DNA of 55,897 nucleotides, taken from NCBI GenBank assembly GCA_964611645.1, contig CAZTAO010000029.1, positions 1-55,897 on the forward strand. Reading direction: 5' to 3'. The notes under the pieces were generated by a model, which worked only from the letters and a program-made list of their open reading frames with translations, searched no databases and had not been told where the DNA came from. Below, piece by piece: positions 41,107-49,783 of this stretch. This DNA comes from CAZTAO01 sp964611645. Lineage in GTDB: Bacteria > Armatimonadota > UBA5829. Each line of letters begins with the position of its first letter. The first letter of the stretch is position 1. A program made the position numbers and the translations under genes.

Positions 41107-42888
41107 ATGCCGGTCATACCAGTAATTGGGCGCAAGACCGCCAAGATCAGGCTCTTGATCACCGTTATGCACATACTCCTGATTGCGGGCTGCATAACTA
41201 TCCTGTATCCGTTCTGCATTATGATCTCCGGGAGCGTGAAAAGCCTGGTTGATGCGGACAACCTTGACGCATTCCCCGAGTACATCTATTCAGACAAGAC
41301 TCAATTCGCGAAATTCGAGGAAGCTCGATATTCGGAGTTGAAGATAGCCTCGGCGGCTTACGGAATCAACTTCCTGAAGTTCGATCAGCTAGGCCTGCCT
41401 CCGGCGACCAAACCCGAGGATATCGCAAGGTTCCGTCAGTTCATCAACGAGAAAGCATCTGGCTTCCCGGACCACTTCTACCTCATCGCGGAATCCCGGA
41501 TTATCCAGAGGATATCGCCCAGGAACTTCCGGCAGTTCAGAGACGATATCAAGAAAGAGTGCGGGACGCTGGAAGAGTACAATCGGCGCTACAAAGGAGC
41601 GCTGACGAGTTGGAACGACTTCCCCGGAGGCTATGACGCGCCCAACATCAAAGAGTTCTTCTATGAGAGGTCGGATGCGCTGATGGGGCGGTATCTGCAG
41701 TTCAAGAAGAGTGTCCCCGTCAGCGACAGGGCATTTACGAACATCGACGGGCTGTACTTCGTCACGCAGCAGACCTACGCGGATGTTAAGAGCGGCCAGA
41801 TAAAGGCCAGCCCCATTCTGAGCGCAACATGTCCCGGCGGCACGGATGGCAAGAATTGGGCAGAGTTCGTGAAGCATGGTCTCAACTGCATGTACGTCAA
41901 GCTCGATGCCGAGGGTATGAGGCAGTTCCGGGGATATCTTGCAGCTAAGTTCCCCAGAGGCGTTGGCCAGATGAACAAACTGAACAACACCAGTTACCCG
42001 TCATTTGAGGCCGTTACCGCAGACTACGATGAACTCGGCAACAGCGCAATGTTCACTCTCTACACCGACTTCATCACCAACGTCTGCCTGCCCGAACGGC
42101 TGATCGTGGATACGCCGTCGACCAGATTCAGAGAGTATGTCGGCTCATCCACCGCCCAGGCCCCGTTTGTGGCTTATGACTATGAGATATTCGAGCAGAC
42201 AAAGAACTCATTTATGAGGGAGATGGTGACGAGGAACTACATCAGCGTGGTTCAATACATCGCGATCTATGGGCGCGCGGTCTTTAACACAGTTGTGTTC
42301 ATAGGACTGTCCATACTCGCGGCCTTGCTGGTGAACCCGCTGGCTGCGTATGCGCTGTCGCGATTCAACCTGAAATCTACCTATACCATCCTGATGGTCT
42401 TTCTCGGCACGATGGCGTTCCCCGGCGCAGTCACGATGATCCCTAACTTCCTCCTGCTCAAGCACTTCCACCTGCTGAACTCTTTCTGGGCGCTGATCCT
42501 GCCCGGAGTTGCCAACGGGTATTCAGTGTTCATCCTCAAAGGCTTCTTCGACAGTATCCCCAAGGAAGTGTACGAGTCCGCAATGATCGATGGCGCGGGG
42601 GAGTGGACGATGTTCTGGCGGTTCACCATGGCGCTTTCGACGCCCATACTGGCGCTGATGGTTCTGGGAGCATTCACCAGCGCATACACGGCCTTTATGT
42701 TTGCCATGATCATCTGTCCGGATGAGAAGATGTGGACTCTGATGGTCTGGCTCTATCAACTCCAGCAGGGAGCCGCACAGCCGATCATCTACGCCGCCCT
42801 GGTGCTGGCATCCATACCGACTCTGTTGGTATTCGTCTTCGCCCAGAACACGATTATGAAAGGCATTGTGATACCGGTTGAGAAGTGA
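41107..42888 (+). CDS. MalG-type ABC permease with a large extracytoplasmic insert
   Basis: 593 residues, about twice the usual MalG length of ~290. Helix 1 (about 17-42) is followed by a ~340-residue hydrophilic insert (45-385), then helices 2-6 with the EAA loop IPKEVYESAMIDGAGEW (484-500). The insert has two related blocks, FRQFRDDIKKECGTLEEYNRRY...SWNDF (141-172) and MRQFRGYLAAKFPR...NKLNNTSYPSFEAV (271-303). They resemble the loop 'FRxFLxxKYGtlexLNxxW' of GH42-like beta-galactosidase barrels; this is a motif similarity only. The insert could bind glycan or dock on the fused binding protein. GGGAGG precedes the ATG. Confidence 0.85.
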   Translation: MPVIPVIGRKTAKIRLLITVMHILLIAGCITILYPFCIMISGSVKSLVDADNLDAFPEYIYSDKTQFAKFEEARYSELKIASAAYGINFLKFDQLGLPPATKPEDIARFRQFINEKASGFPDHFYLIAESRIIQRISPRNFRQFRDDIKKECGTLEEYNRRYKGALTSWNDFPGGYDAPNIKEFFYERSDALMGRYLQFKKSVPVSDRAFTNIDGLYFVTQQTYADVKSGQIKASPILSATCPGGTDGKNWAEFVKHGLNCMYVKLDAEGMRQFRGYLAAKFPRGVGQMNKLNNTSYPSFEAVTADYDELGNSAMFTLYTDFITNVCLPERLIVDTPSTRFREYVGSSTAQAPFVAYDYEIFEQTKNSFMREMVTRNYISVVQYIAIYGRAVFNTVVFIGLSILAALLVNPLAAYALSRFNLKSTYTILMVFLGTMAFPGAVTMIPNFLLLKHFHLLNSFWALILPGVANGYSVFILKGFFDSIPKEVYESAMIDGAGEWTMFWRFTMALSTPILALMVLGAFTSAYTAFMFAMIICPDEKMWTLMVWLYQLQQGAAQPIIYAALVLASIPTLLVFVFAQNTIMKGIVIPVEK

Positions 42889-42900
42889 ATCGATGTTGGA

Positions 42901-42966
42901 GGTAGGGATTCGGAGATCCCTACCTATCGCGATTAGTTGATGGGTGGCGATCTCCGAATCGCCACC
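42901..42966. repeat. REP pair, family A, locus 3
   Basis: GGTAGGGAT-TCGGAG-ATCCCTACC (42901-42924) is followed by GGTGGCGAT-CTCCGA-ATCGCCACC (42943-42966), each with 9-bp arms. Order and orientation mirror locus 2. It lies between the permease and the sialidase-like gene at 42995. Confidence 0.82.
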
Positions 42967-42994
42967 CCGACGCACAAGAAGGAAGGTAGTAGAG

Positions 42995-44251
42995 ATGAGA
43001 CATCATGTATTGACCGCAGTCCTGGTAATCCTCGCGCTTAGCGCTTGTATGATGGCGTTGGCAGCGGAGGACGGGGGTCGCAAATTCACGACAGTCGAGC
43101 GGCAAGTCATAGCTGAGGGATCAGCTTGGGGAGTAATAAACACCCTGAAAGATGGGTCTCTCGGCCTTATCTACCAGAAAGCCCGACCCATCAAGGAATG
43201 CAAGGGCTGCAATATAGCTATGGAGTGGGTGCGGTCGACCGATGGCGGCAAGACCTGGTCCAAACCGGTGCTGCTCTCAGAGCGTCGGGGGCCGACCGGC
43301 GAGTTGTTCCTCAACGGACCCGATGGTGGATTCGTAGCTCTGCAGGACCGGAACCAAGCGTTCGGCCAACTGCCCAGTGGGCGAATTGTGGTCAGCTTCG
43401 CGCGTTTGAACTATTCCTACAAGAAGACCGGAGAACAGGTGATCCACGCCGACACCGGCTTCGGTTTTGAACCCCAAGGGATATGGTACTGCTGGTCGGA
43501 TGACTGGGGCAAGACGTGGACTAAGCCACAGGCAATGGACACCAGCCTGGTAAGCAAGAAGGCCGTTTCCCCACACTGGCGCATTATCAATCTCCCCGAC
43601 GGCACGGCGCTGATGTCCGTCTACGGTATGTACAACCAGGAGTACAAGGGGCCGGTCAAGGTGCCGGAAGGAACCCAGAAGCTCTGCGCCGTATTCCGAT
43701 CCAAAGACAACGGCAAAACGTGGGGCGACCCGTCGGTGATAATGACAGCCACAGACAAGGGAATCTATGAGGAAACAGCCCTCTGCCTCCTCAGCAGCAA
43801 AGTGTTGCTTGCCCACGTTCGCAAGCCCGGCGGCAATACGGACCAGTACGCCTCAACGGACTTCGGCCGCACATGGCAAGCATCGGGCGCTCTCACGCCA
43901 GGCAATCAGCATCCCGGCGGCGCATTTCAACTCAAGAGCGGCAGACTGATGGCCACGTGGGGAAGCCGCCAGTCGCCCCTTGGCGCGGGAGCGATGGTCA
44001 CCGACGCCGGCGGCAGTTGGGACTATGACCACCGCGTCTCTCTTGCCTGGGATGCCCCTAACGAAAACTGCGGTTACGCCAACGGCGCCCAAGCCAAGGA
44101 TGGCTCGATCGTGGTGACCTACTACATCATGCGCCACCCAGGCGGACCAGACGCCGAAGGCTACCACAACCTTTGGCTGGGAAGCAAGGTGTACATTGTG
44201 AGGTTCACCGAGAAGCAGTTCCTTGAGGTTGCGGGGATCATGGCGAACTGA
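42995..44251 (+). CDS. Secreted sialidase-superfamily protein (single-domain, tandem copy 1)
   Basis: 418 residues from the ATG at 42995 (GGAAGG upstream); the frame continues back through the REP pair to 42944. A signal peptide (about 1-22, ending ALAAE) is followed directly by a six-bladed propeller without the ConA-like domain. Asp boxes are STDGGKTWS, SDDWGKTWT, SKDNGKTWG and STDFGRTWQ. There is a conserved early acidic segment (AEGSAWGVINTLKDGSLGLIY) and PKAxDTSLVSKKA. It is a different sub-branch from the ConA-fused paralogs. It is highly similar to the next gene at protein and DNA level, indicating recent duplication. Confidence 0.85.
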   Translation: MRHHVLTAVLVILALSACMMALAAEDGGRKFTTVERQVIAEGSAWGVINTLKDGSLGLIYQKARPIKECKGCNIAMEWVRSTDGGKTWSKPVLLSERRGPTGELFLNGPDGGFVALQDRNQAFGQLPSGRIVVSFARLNYSYKKTGEQVIHADTGFGFEPQGIWYCWSDDWGKTWTKPQAMDTSLVSKKAVSPHWRIINLPDGTALMSVYGMYNQEYKGPVKVPEGTQKLCAVFRSKDNGKTWGDPSVIMTATDKGIYEETALCLLSSKVLLAHVRKPGGNTDQYASTDFGRTWQASGALTPGNQHPGGAFQLKSGRLMATWGSRQSPLGAGAMVTDAGGSWDYDHRVSLAWDAPNENCGYANGAQAKDGSIVVTYYIMRHPGGPDAEGYHNLWLGSKVYIVRFTEKQFLEVAGIMAN

Positions 44252-44265
44252 GTCATCTTGATGGA

Positions 44266-44326
44266 TGGCGATCTCCGAATCGCCACCCTTGGAGTCATCA
44301 GGGTAGGGATTCGGAGATCCCTACCC
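44266..44326. repeat. REP pair, family A, locus 4
   Basis: TGGCGAT-CTCCGA-ATCGCCA (44266-44285) and GGGTAGGGAT-TCGGAG-ATCCCTACCC (44301-44326). It lies between the two tandem sialidase-like genes. Confidence 0.82.
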
Positions 44327-44426
44327 ATCGACGGTCTGTGCTTCGGCAGGCTTTTCGCGCCAAAGCAAGTTAGCGAACGTCGGGGAAAAAAGGCTTCCCG
44401 ACGCATACAAAGAAAGGTAGAAGTAG

Positions 44427-45688
44427 ATGAGACACAATGTATTGACTGTAATTCTGGCTGTCCTGGCAGCAAGCGTCTGTGTGACCATGGCTGCGGCGCA
44501 GGACGGGGAAAGGAAGTTCACTGCTGTCGAGCGCATCGTGATAGCCGAAGGCGCGGCTTGGGGAGCGATAAATACTCTCAAAGACGGTTCACTCGGCCTC
44601 ATCTACCAGAAAGCCCGGCCCATCAAAGAATGCAAGGGCTGCAACGTAGCTATGGAGTGGGTTCGGTCTACCGACGGCGGCAAGACATGGTCGAAGCCGG
44701 TGCTGGTTTCTGAGCGTCGCGGTCCGAACGGCGAGTTGTTCCTGAACGGGCCGGATGGCGGCTACGTCGCACTGCAAGACCGGAACGAGGCCTTTGGCCA
44801 ACTGCCCAGTGGGCGGATTGTGGTCAGCTTCGCGCGTCTGAACTACTCCTATAAGAAGACCGGCGAGCAGGTAGTCCACGCCGATACCGACTTCGGTTTT
44901 GAAAACCAGGGGGTATGGTATTGCTGGTCGGATGACTGGGGCAAGACCTGGTCCAAGCCACAGGCCATGGATACCAGCCTGGTAAGCAAGAAGGCCATCT
45001 CCCCACATTGGAGAATCATCAATCTCCCCGACGGCACGGCGCTGATGTCTGTCTATGGAATGTATAATCAGGACTACAAAGGGCCGATCAAAGTGCCGGA
45101 GGGGACCCAGAAGCTATGCGCGGTCTTCCGATCAAAGGACAACGGCAAAACGTGGGGTGACCCATCGGTGATAATGACCGCGACCGATAAGCTCATATAT
45201 GAGGAAACTGCACTCTGCCTTCTCAGCAATAAGATGCTGCTGGCCCACGTCCGAAAGCCCGACGACAGCACCAATCAGTATTACTCAGCGGACTTTGGTC
45301 GCACGTGGGAAGGCCCCACAGCTTTCACCCAGGGCGGACAGCAGCCTGGCGGCGCCTTCCAGCTCAAGAGCGGCAAGGTAATGGCCACATGGGGTAACAG
45401 ACGCCAGCNNNNNNNNNNCCTATGGGCGCAGCGGCAATGATCAGCCAGGACGAAGGCAGAACCTGGGACTATGACCACCGGGTTTCCCTTGCCTGGGATG
45501 CCCCCAACGGCAACTGCGGCTATGCCAACGGCGCTCAGGCGAAGGACGGGACTATCGTGGTGACTTACTACATTATGCACCACCCTGGCGGACAGGATGC
45601 CGAAGGCTACCACAACCTGTGGCTGCAGAGCAAAGTGTATATCGTGCGATTTACCGAAAAGCAGTTCCTTGAGGTTGCGGGGCTGTGA
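44427..45688 (+). CDS. Secreted sialidase-superfamily protein (tandem copy 2), interrupted by an assembly gap
   Basis: ATG at 44427 with AAAGG upstream, signal peptide (ending AAAQD) and the same propeller as the gene at 42995. Asp boxes are STDGGKTWS, SDDWGKTWS, SKDNGKTWG, SADFGRTWE and SQDEGRTWD. The reading frame before the N-run (through ATWGNRRQ) and after it (PMGAAAMISQD) differ, because the 10 N are a placeholder. Frame is restored if the true gap is 2 bases (or 2 more than a multiple of 3). Alignment to copy 1 (GSRQSPLGAGAM) predicts only about one missing residue. So this is an intact gene, not a frameshift. The gene ends with EKQFLEVAGL. Confidence 0.82.
45409..45418. other. Assembly gap (10 N)
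   Basis: Ten N between GCCAGC and CCTATG, inside the sialidase-like gene at 44427. Near-identical tandem copies and nearby repeats probably caused the gap. Confidence 0.98.
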
Positions 45689-45704
45689 GATTCAGGAGGA
45701 TGAG

Positions 45705-47186
45705 ATGATGGTTCGCGTGGTAGTATTGGGCTTGGGTATCCTGTTGGTGGTGCTCTTTGGCCTGCGGACCGTCGGAGCGTATGCTTCAGGTGCAGGAGAG
45801 GACGTTATGGCCTCGTCACGAGACACGGTGAGCCTGTCTGTCGGCCCCAATCTGTTCATCGACGATCACTTGGTCGCCCAGAGCGATAATCTGAAGCGCA
45901 CCACGCACCAGCCGAAGAAGCATCCTGAGCCCGTGTTCCATGTAACGCCGGGGAATGTTCGCTATGACTCGCGCAGCGAGACCTTCCAGATGCGCTACAT
46001 TGAGCAGGGGGTCTATGCCTTGGCTGAGTCAAAGGACGGTATCATCTGGCGAAAGCCCGAAGATAGGACAGTCGATGCGCCCAAAGGTGGATACCAGGGC
46101 TGGTTCCTGGACGAAGGCCCGGGTTATGCTGATCCGGCGCGCCGCCACAAACTGGCATTCTTTCGGGGCGATGCCGGGCTCTGCGTAGCTTTCTCGCCTG
46201 ATGGGCTGAAGTTCACCGAATACGAGAACAACCCCGTCGTCCAGGAATATGCCAACAAAGTCCCTCTTGGTGAACCAGGTTCTCAGAACCTGATAAGCGA
46301 CATCATCACTGGCTGCTGGGACCCGGTGCGCAAGCAATACCTGATCGTGTGCAAGATCTGGGAAGGGGGGTATCCCGGAACACCGCACCACAGCATAGAG
46401 GGCTATCGCAGGGTCGTGGGAGTCACCACCAGCAAGGACTTCACCAACTGGGAGAGGCCTCAGGTGATCGTGAGACCTGATCCCGCAAACGGTCTTGAGG
46501 AGTTCTACAGTTTCAGACCTATGGTCAGGGGCAACCTGTATCTGGGTTGCCTGTTGGTCCTCAGGGATGATCTGCCCGCCACGCCGGGCGGACCAGTGGA
46601 AGGGATCGGCTGGACGGAACTGGTGACGAGCCGGGACGGGCGCAACTGGACCCGCCACCAGGAGAAGTTCCTCGACCGAGACCCGCAAGAGGGGCGGTTC
46701 GATCACGCAATGGCTTGGTGTGGAGACGCTGTCCAGGTTGGAGACAAAGAGTACATATACTATGCCGCCATGCTGTCAGGGCACAAGACCGACCGGGAAC
46801 ACGGACGAAAGTCCGGCCTTGCGATCCTCCGGAAGAATGGGTTTGTCTCCCGCGATGCCGGTAGCCGTCTCGGGACTCTCAAGACCCCGCTCGCAAAGCT
46901 TCCAGGCAGGTCGATGACAGTGAACGCTGTCGTGCGTGGCGATCTCAGGGTAAGGATAGTCGATGCCAGGGGTAAGGCCCTGCGCGGGTTCGGCTGGCCG
47001 GACTGCCTGCCTATTCGGGGGGACTCTGTCGCACATCCGGTCAAATGGCGTGCCGGCAAGGCTCTTCCGATGTCCCAGAAGGTCAGCTTGGAGTTCTCGT
47101 TGAGGGATGCCAATCTCTATGGCTTTGATCTGACCAACGGGGCTCCGATTGCAGACGAACACTCAAAAGGAGAACAGCGGAATTGA
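45705..47186 (+). CDS. GH32/GH43-type five-bladed propeller protein (putative glycosidase)
   Basis: 493 residues from the ATG at 45705. AGGAGGA lies just upstream, and the second ATG at 45708 is equally spaced for ribosome binding. A signal peptide (MMVRVVVLGLGILLVVLFG) is followed by LFIDDHLVAQSDNLKRTTHQPKKHP, a typical opening of GH32/43-clan-like propellers. Then come RYDSRSETFQMRY, WDPVRKQYLIVCK, TSKDFTNWERPQV and TSRDGRNWTRH strands. Its end (HPVKWRAGKALP, KVSLEFSLRDANLYGF) fits the C-terminal sandwich of that clan. An exo-acting glycosidase is plausible. It follows the sialidase-like gene by 16 bases and overlaps the next gene (TTGA). Confidence 0.75.
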   Translation: MMVRVVVLGLGILLVVLFGLRTVGAYASGAGEDVMASSRDTVSLSVGPNLFIDDHLVAQSDNLKRTTHQPKKHPEPVFHVTPGNVRYDSRSETFQMRYIEQGVYALAESKDGIIWRKPEDRTVDAPKGGYQGWFLDEGPGYADPARRHKLAFFRGDAGLCVAFSPDGLKFTEYENNPVVQEYANKVPLGEPGSQNLISDIITGCWDPVRKQYLIVCKIWEGGYPGTPHHSIEGYRRVVGVTTSKDFTNWERPQVIVRPDPANGLEEFYSFRPMVRGNLYLGCLLVLRDDLPATPGGPVEGIGWTELVTSRDGRNWTRHQEKFLDRDPQEGRFDHAMAWCGDAVQVGDKEYIYYAAMLSGHKTDREHGRKSGLAILRKNGFVSRDAGSRLGTLKTPLAKLPGRSMTVNAVVRGDLRVRIVDARGKALRGFGWPDCLPIRGDSVAHPVKWRAGKALPMSQKVSLEFSLRDANLYGFDLTNGAPIADEHSKGEQRN

Positions 47187-49603
47187 ACCACAGAACATTA
47201 TTGAATCTCAGCATTGTATTGGTCCTGCTGTTTGGTATGATAACCGCTGCGGCGGCAATCGAGTCGCATCCGGGCTGGGTCAATTCGCTGAAGCCCACCG
47301 GCGCTCCGGGGCCGGAACTGACTTTGGCTGTGGATGGTGCGACGGACTACGTGATACTGGTCCCATCAGCGCCGACCACATTGGATGACTACGCGGCCAA
47401 AGAACTGTCGACCTATCTGAAGAAGATGACCGGCGCGGAGTTCCCCATTGTCCGCGAAGGCGCGGAGAAGGCTGGAGCGAAGGTAATCAGCATCGGAAAG
47501 ACCCAGCGGCTGGCATCAGCTAGTGTTCCGCAGGCAAAGGCAGACCTTGCCGCGGAGGGCATAGCGATAGGTGTGAAAGACTCCGATCTGTTCCTGTTCG
47601 GCGGATGGAAGCGAGGGGCTATTTATGCGGTATACTCGCTGCTGGAGGAAGACCTCGGCTGCCGATGGTTCCCTGATGGGCAAGACAGAATCCCGAAGAA
47701 CCCGACGCTGAAGTTCAGGCCGGTTCCCAGGACATACGTGCCGCCGCTGGAGTTGCGCGACCCGTTCTACAGCTCTGCCCTGACCAACGACTTGTCGATG
47801 CGGAACAAGACTGTGGGCCGGATTCTGGAGTTGCCCAAGGAACTGGGCGGCTACATCAAATCTGTGCCGAATAACGCCCATACCTACGACTACTATGTTC
47901 CTCCCGACAAGTACTTCAAGGACCATCCGGAGTATTTCTCGATGGATGAGAAGGGCAAGCGCAACCCCGCCCAGCTTTGCCTCACCAATCCCGACGTGCT
48001 GGCCATCACTATTAAGGAAGCTCTGCGGTTTCTGGATGAGAACCCCGACGCCAGTGTCCTGGAGGTCTCGCCGAATGATCGCAGAGGCTGGTGTGAGTGC
48101 GACAACTGCAAGGCTCTTGACGCCGCTCAGAAGTGCGATGATGACTACGGCTACGCGTACCCGAACCGCAGTGGTACGCTGTACACATTCGTGAATAAGG
48201 TCGCCGAAGCAATCGCGGACAAGCACCCGAATGTCTGTGTCTCCACTCTGGCATACCTGGGCACGCTGCGTCCTCCGAAGAACCTGAAGCTCAGACCCAA
48301 CGTGCGCATCTGGCTCTGCACGACGATGAGTTGGGGCACCATATCGCGGTATATAACCGAGAGCAAGAACCAGGCCAAGGTCATCGACGACTGGAACAAG
48401 ATTGGCGGCCAGTTGATCGTATGGTACTACCCAAACCGCTATGGTCCCGGCTTTTCGGAACTGCATCTGAACGTGCCGGTTGTCTCGGAGGATATCCGCT
48501 GGCTGACCAGGCACGGCGCGAGAGGCATCTACCTGCAAGCGCTCGATACTTACACAACCGGAATGGACAGGGAGTATCTGCGCTGCTGGCTTTACGCAAA
48601 GCAGCTATGGAATCCGAGTTTGGATACCGCGAAGCTCGTGCGCGACTTCAATTACAGCTTCTATGGCCCTGCGGGGGAAGCGATCCAGGCTCACGACGAG
48701 TTCCTGGAGGACAAGTGGAAACAACTCCACATGACGCCCGCCTACCAGGTAGCGACTGACTGCACCGCTGTATATGATCCTGACTTCCTTGACCGCGCTC
48801 TGTCACACTTGGACAAGGCAGAACAGATAGCGGGGGATGATGCCGCTCTGCGCACCCTCATCCGAATGCGAAAAGTCCCGATATGGGTGGCAAAAGCAAA
48901 GATGGGGCCGGTCGATGGATTGGGAAGCTACCGCAAAATGCTGGAGGAGATGGACAACTTCATCCGCAAGGAGTCCGGGGTAGCCTATTTCGACTACTGC
49001 GGCCGCGCGTCAGTGACAGACATAGCGTTCTGGAGGCAAGTCGCGGACTTCAAGCCGGAAGACATCGCGTCTGTTGAGGTCGGCGTCGGAGATCAGTCCT
49101 GGCGGTATCGTCCGGATCCAAAACGCGTGGGCGAGATGGAGAAGTGGTTCAGCCCCGATGCTGACGGTCGGCGATGGCAGTCTGTTACCACATCAACCGA
49201 TCTCAGCAGTCTGGATGGACCCGCGTGGTTCCGCTGCAGGTTCACAGTGCCAGAGGACTTCAGCACGCGAGAGAACCTCTGGATGATGTTCAACTCGGAC
49301 AACCGCCTCTCTCCGGATGCGGACTTCACAGTCTACATCGACGGAAAATTGATGAAGGAGCAGACCGCCAAGGCAAAGAAACGCCCTCTGCTCCCGCTGG
49401 ATTTCCCGTTCAGAGTCGGCCTGAAGGGGATTGTGAAACCGGGCTCGACGCACTCCCTGGTGGTCAAGATAGATTACGCGGGGCCGCGACCGGGCCGGAA
49501 GTTCTACCCGGTCACACTGGTCAACTCGAGTCTCGAACCAGTCGGGGCCGACGAGGGCGGGCTGATTGTGTTTGACGGCACGATACGTGCGAGGGCACGA
49601 TAG
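47183..49603 (+). CDS. Secreted DUF4838 protein with GH67-like N-terminal domain
   Basis: 806 residues. TTG start at 47183 overlapping the previous stop, with AAAGGAG upstream. A signal peptide (about 1-25) is followed by an alpha-glucuronidase-like N-terminal domain (about 45-170: ILVPSAPTTLDDYAAKELSTYL, ISIGKTQRL, FGGWKRGAIYAVYSLLEEDLG). Then comes a DUF4838 barrel (about 200-470) with LEVSPNDRRGWCECDNC, ADKHPNVCVSTLAYL and VWYYPNRYGPG. A helical region and a C-terminal beta-sandwich (SSLDGPAWFRCRF, VYIDGKLM) close the protein. DUF4838 proteins are thought to be glycan-active; the exact reaction is unknown. Confidence 0.82.
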   Translation: MNHRTLLNLSIVLVLLFGMITAAAAIESHPGWVNSLKPTGAPGPELTLAVDGATDYVILVPSAPTTLDDYAAKELSTYLKKMTGAEFPIVREGAEKAGAKVISIGKTQRLASASVPQAKADLAAEGIAIGVKDSDLFLFGGWKRGAIYAVYSLLEEDLGCRWFPDGQDRIPKNPTLKFRPVPRTYVPPLELRDPFYSSALTNDLSMRNKTVGRILELPKELGGYIKSVPNNAHTYDYYVPPDKYFKDHPEYFSMDEKGKRNPAQLCLTNPDVLAITIKEALRFLDENPDASVLEVSPNDRRGWCECDNCKALDAAQKCDDDYGYAYPNRSGTLYTFVNKVAEAIADKHPNVCVSTLAYLGTLRPPKNLKLRPNVRIWLCTTMSWGTISRYITESKNQAKVIDDWNKIGGQLIVWYYPNRYGPGFSELHLNVPVVSEDIRWLTRHGARGIYLQALDTYTTGMDREYLRCWLYAKQLWNPSLDTAKLVRDFNYSFYGPAGEAIQAHDEFLEDKWKQLHMTPAYQVATDCTAVYDPDFLDRALSHLDKAEQIAGDDAALRTLIRMRKVPIWVAKAKMGPVDGLGSYRKMLEEMDNFIRKESGVAYFDYCGRASVTDIAFWRQVADFKPEDIASVEVGVGDQSWRYRPDPKRVGEMEKWFSPDADGRRWQSVTTSTDLSSLDGPAWFRCRFTVPEDFSTRENLWMMFNSDNRLSPDADFTVYIDGKLMKEQTAKAKKRPLLPLDFPFRVGLKGIVKPGSTHSLVVKIDYAGPRPGRKFYPVTLVNSSLEPVGADEGGLIVFDGTIRARAR

Positions 49604-49618
49604 GCAAAAGCAGTCTAC

Positions 49619-49745
49619 TGTCATTCCGAGGAGGAACGACGAGGAACTGCTCTTCTCCCTCTCCCCGGCCTCCGGGGAGAGGGTTGGGGTGAGGGGAAGC
49701 GACAAGCCCCGGATAACAGCAGATTCCTCGTTCCTCGGAATGACA
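49619..49745. repeat. Nested palindromes: one repeat inserted in another
   Basis: Outer arms TGTCATTCCGAGGAGGAACG (start 49619) and CGTTCCTCGGAATGACA (end 49745) flank an inner perfect 12-bp palindrome CCCTCTCCCCGG-CCT-CCGGGGAGAGGG (49657-49683). The outer element appears split by the inner one and by a short spacer (49684-49718). No gene is encoded here. Confidence 0.75.
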
Positions 49746-49783
49746 CTGCGCAGGCTCGGAATGACGTGGTAGTGAGGTAGGAA

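Noticed and set aside
42944..42994. Upstream start of the sialidase-like gene at 42995
   Set aside because: It reads through the REP pair; the ATG at 42995 has GGAAGG and starts a signal peptide.
14399..44326. A possible CRISPR array from the many short repeats
   Set aside because: The repeats are palindromic pairs at single gene junctions. There are no regularly spaced repeats with unique spacers and no cas genes.
44427..45440. A frameshifted or truncated sialidase-like gene
   Set aside because: The break coincides with ten N. The flanking pieces align without loss to the tandem copy if the gap is about two bases.
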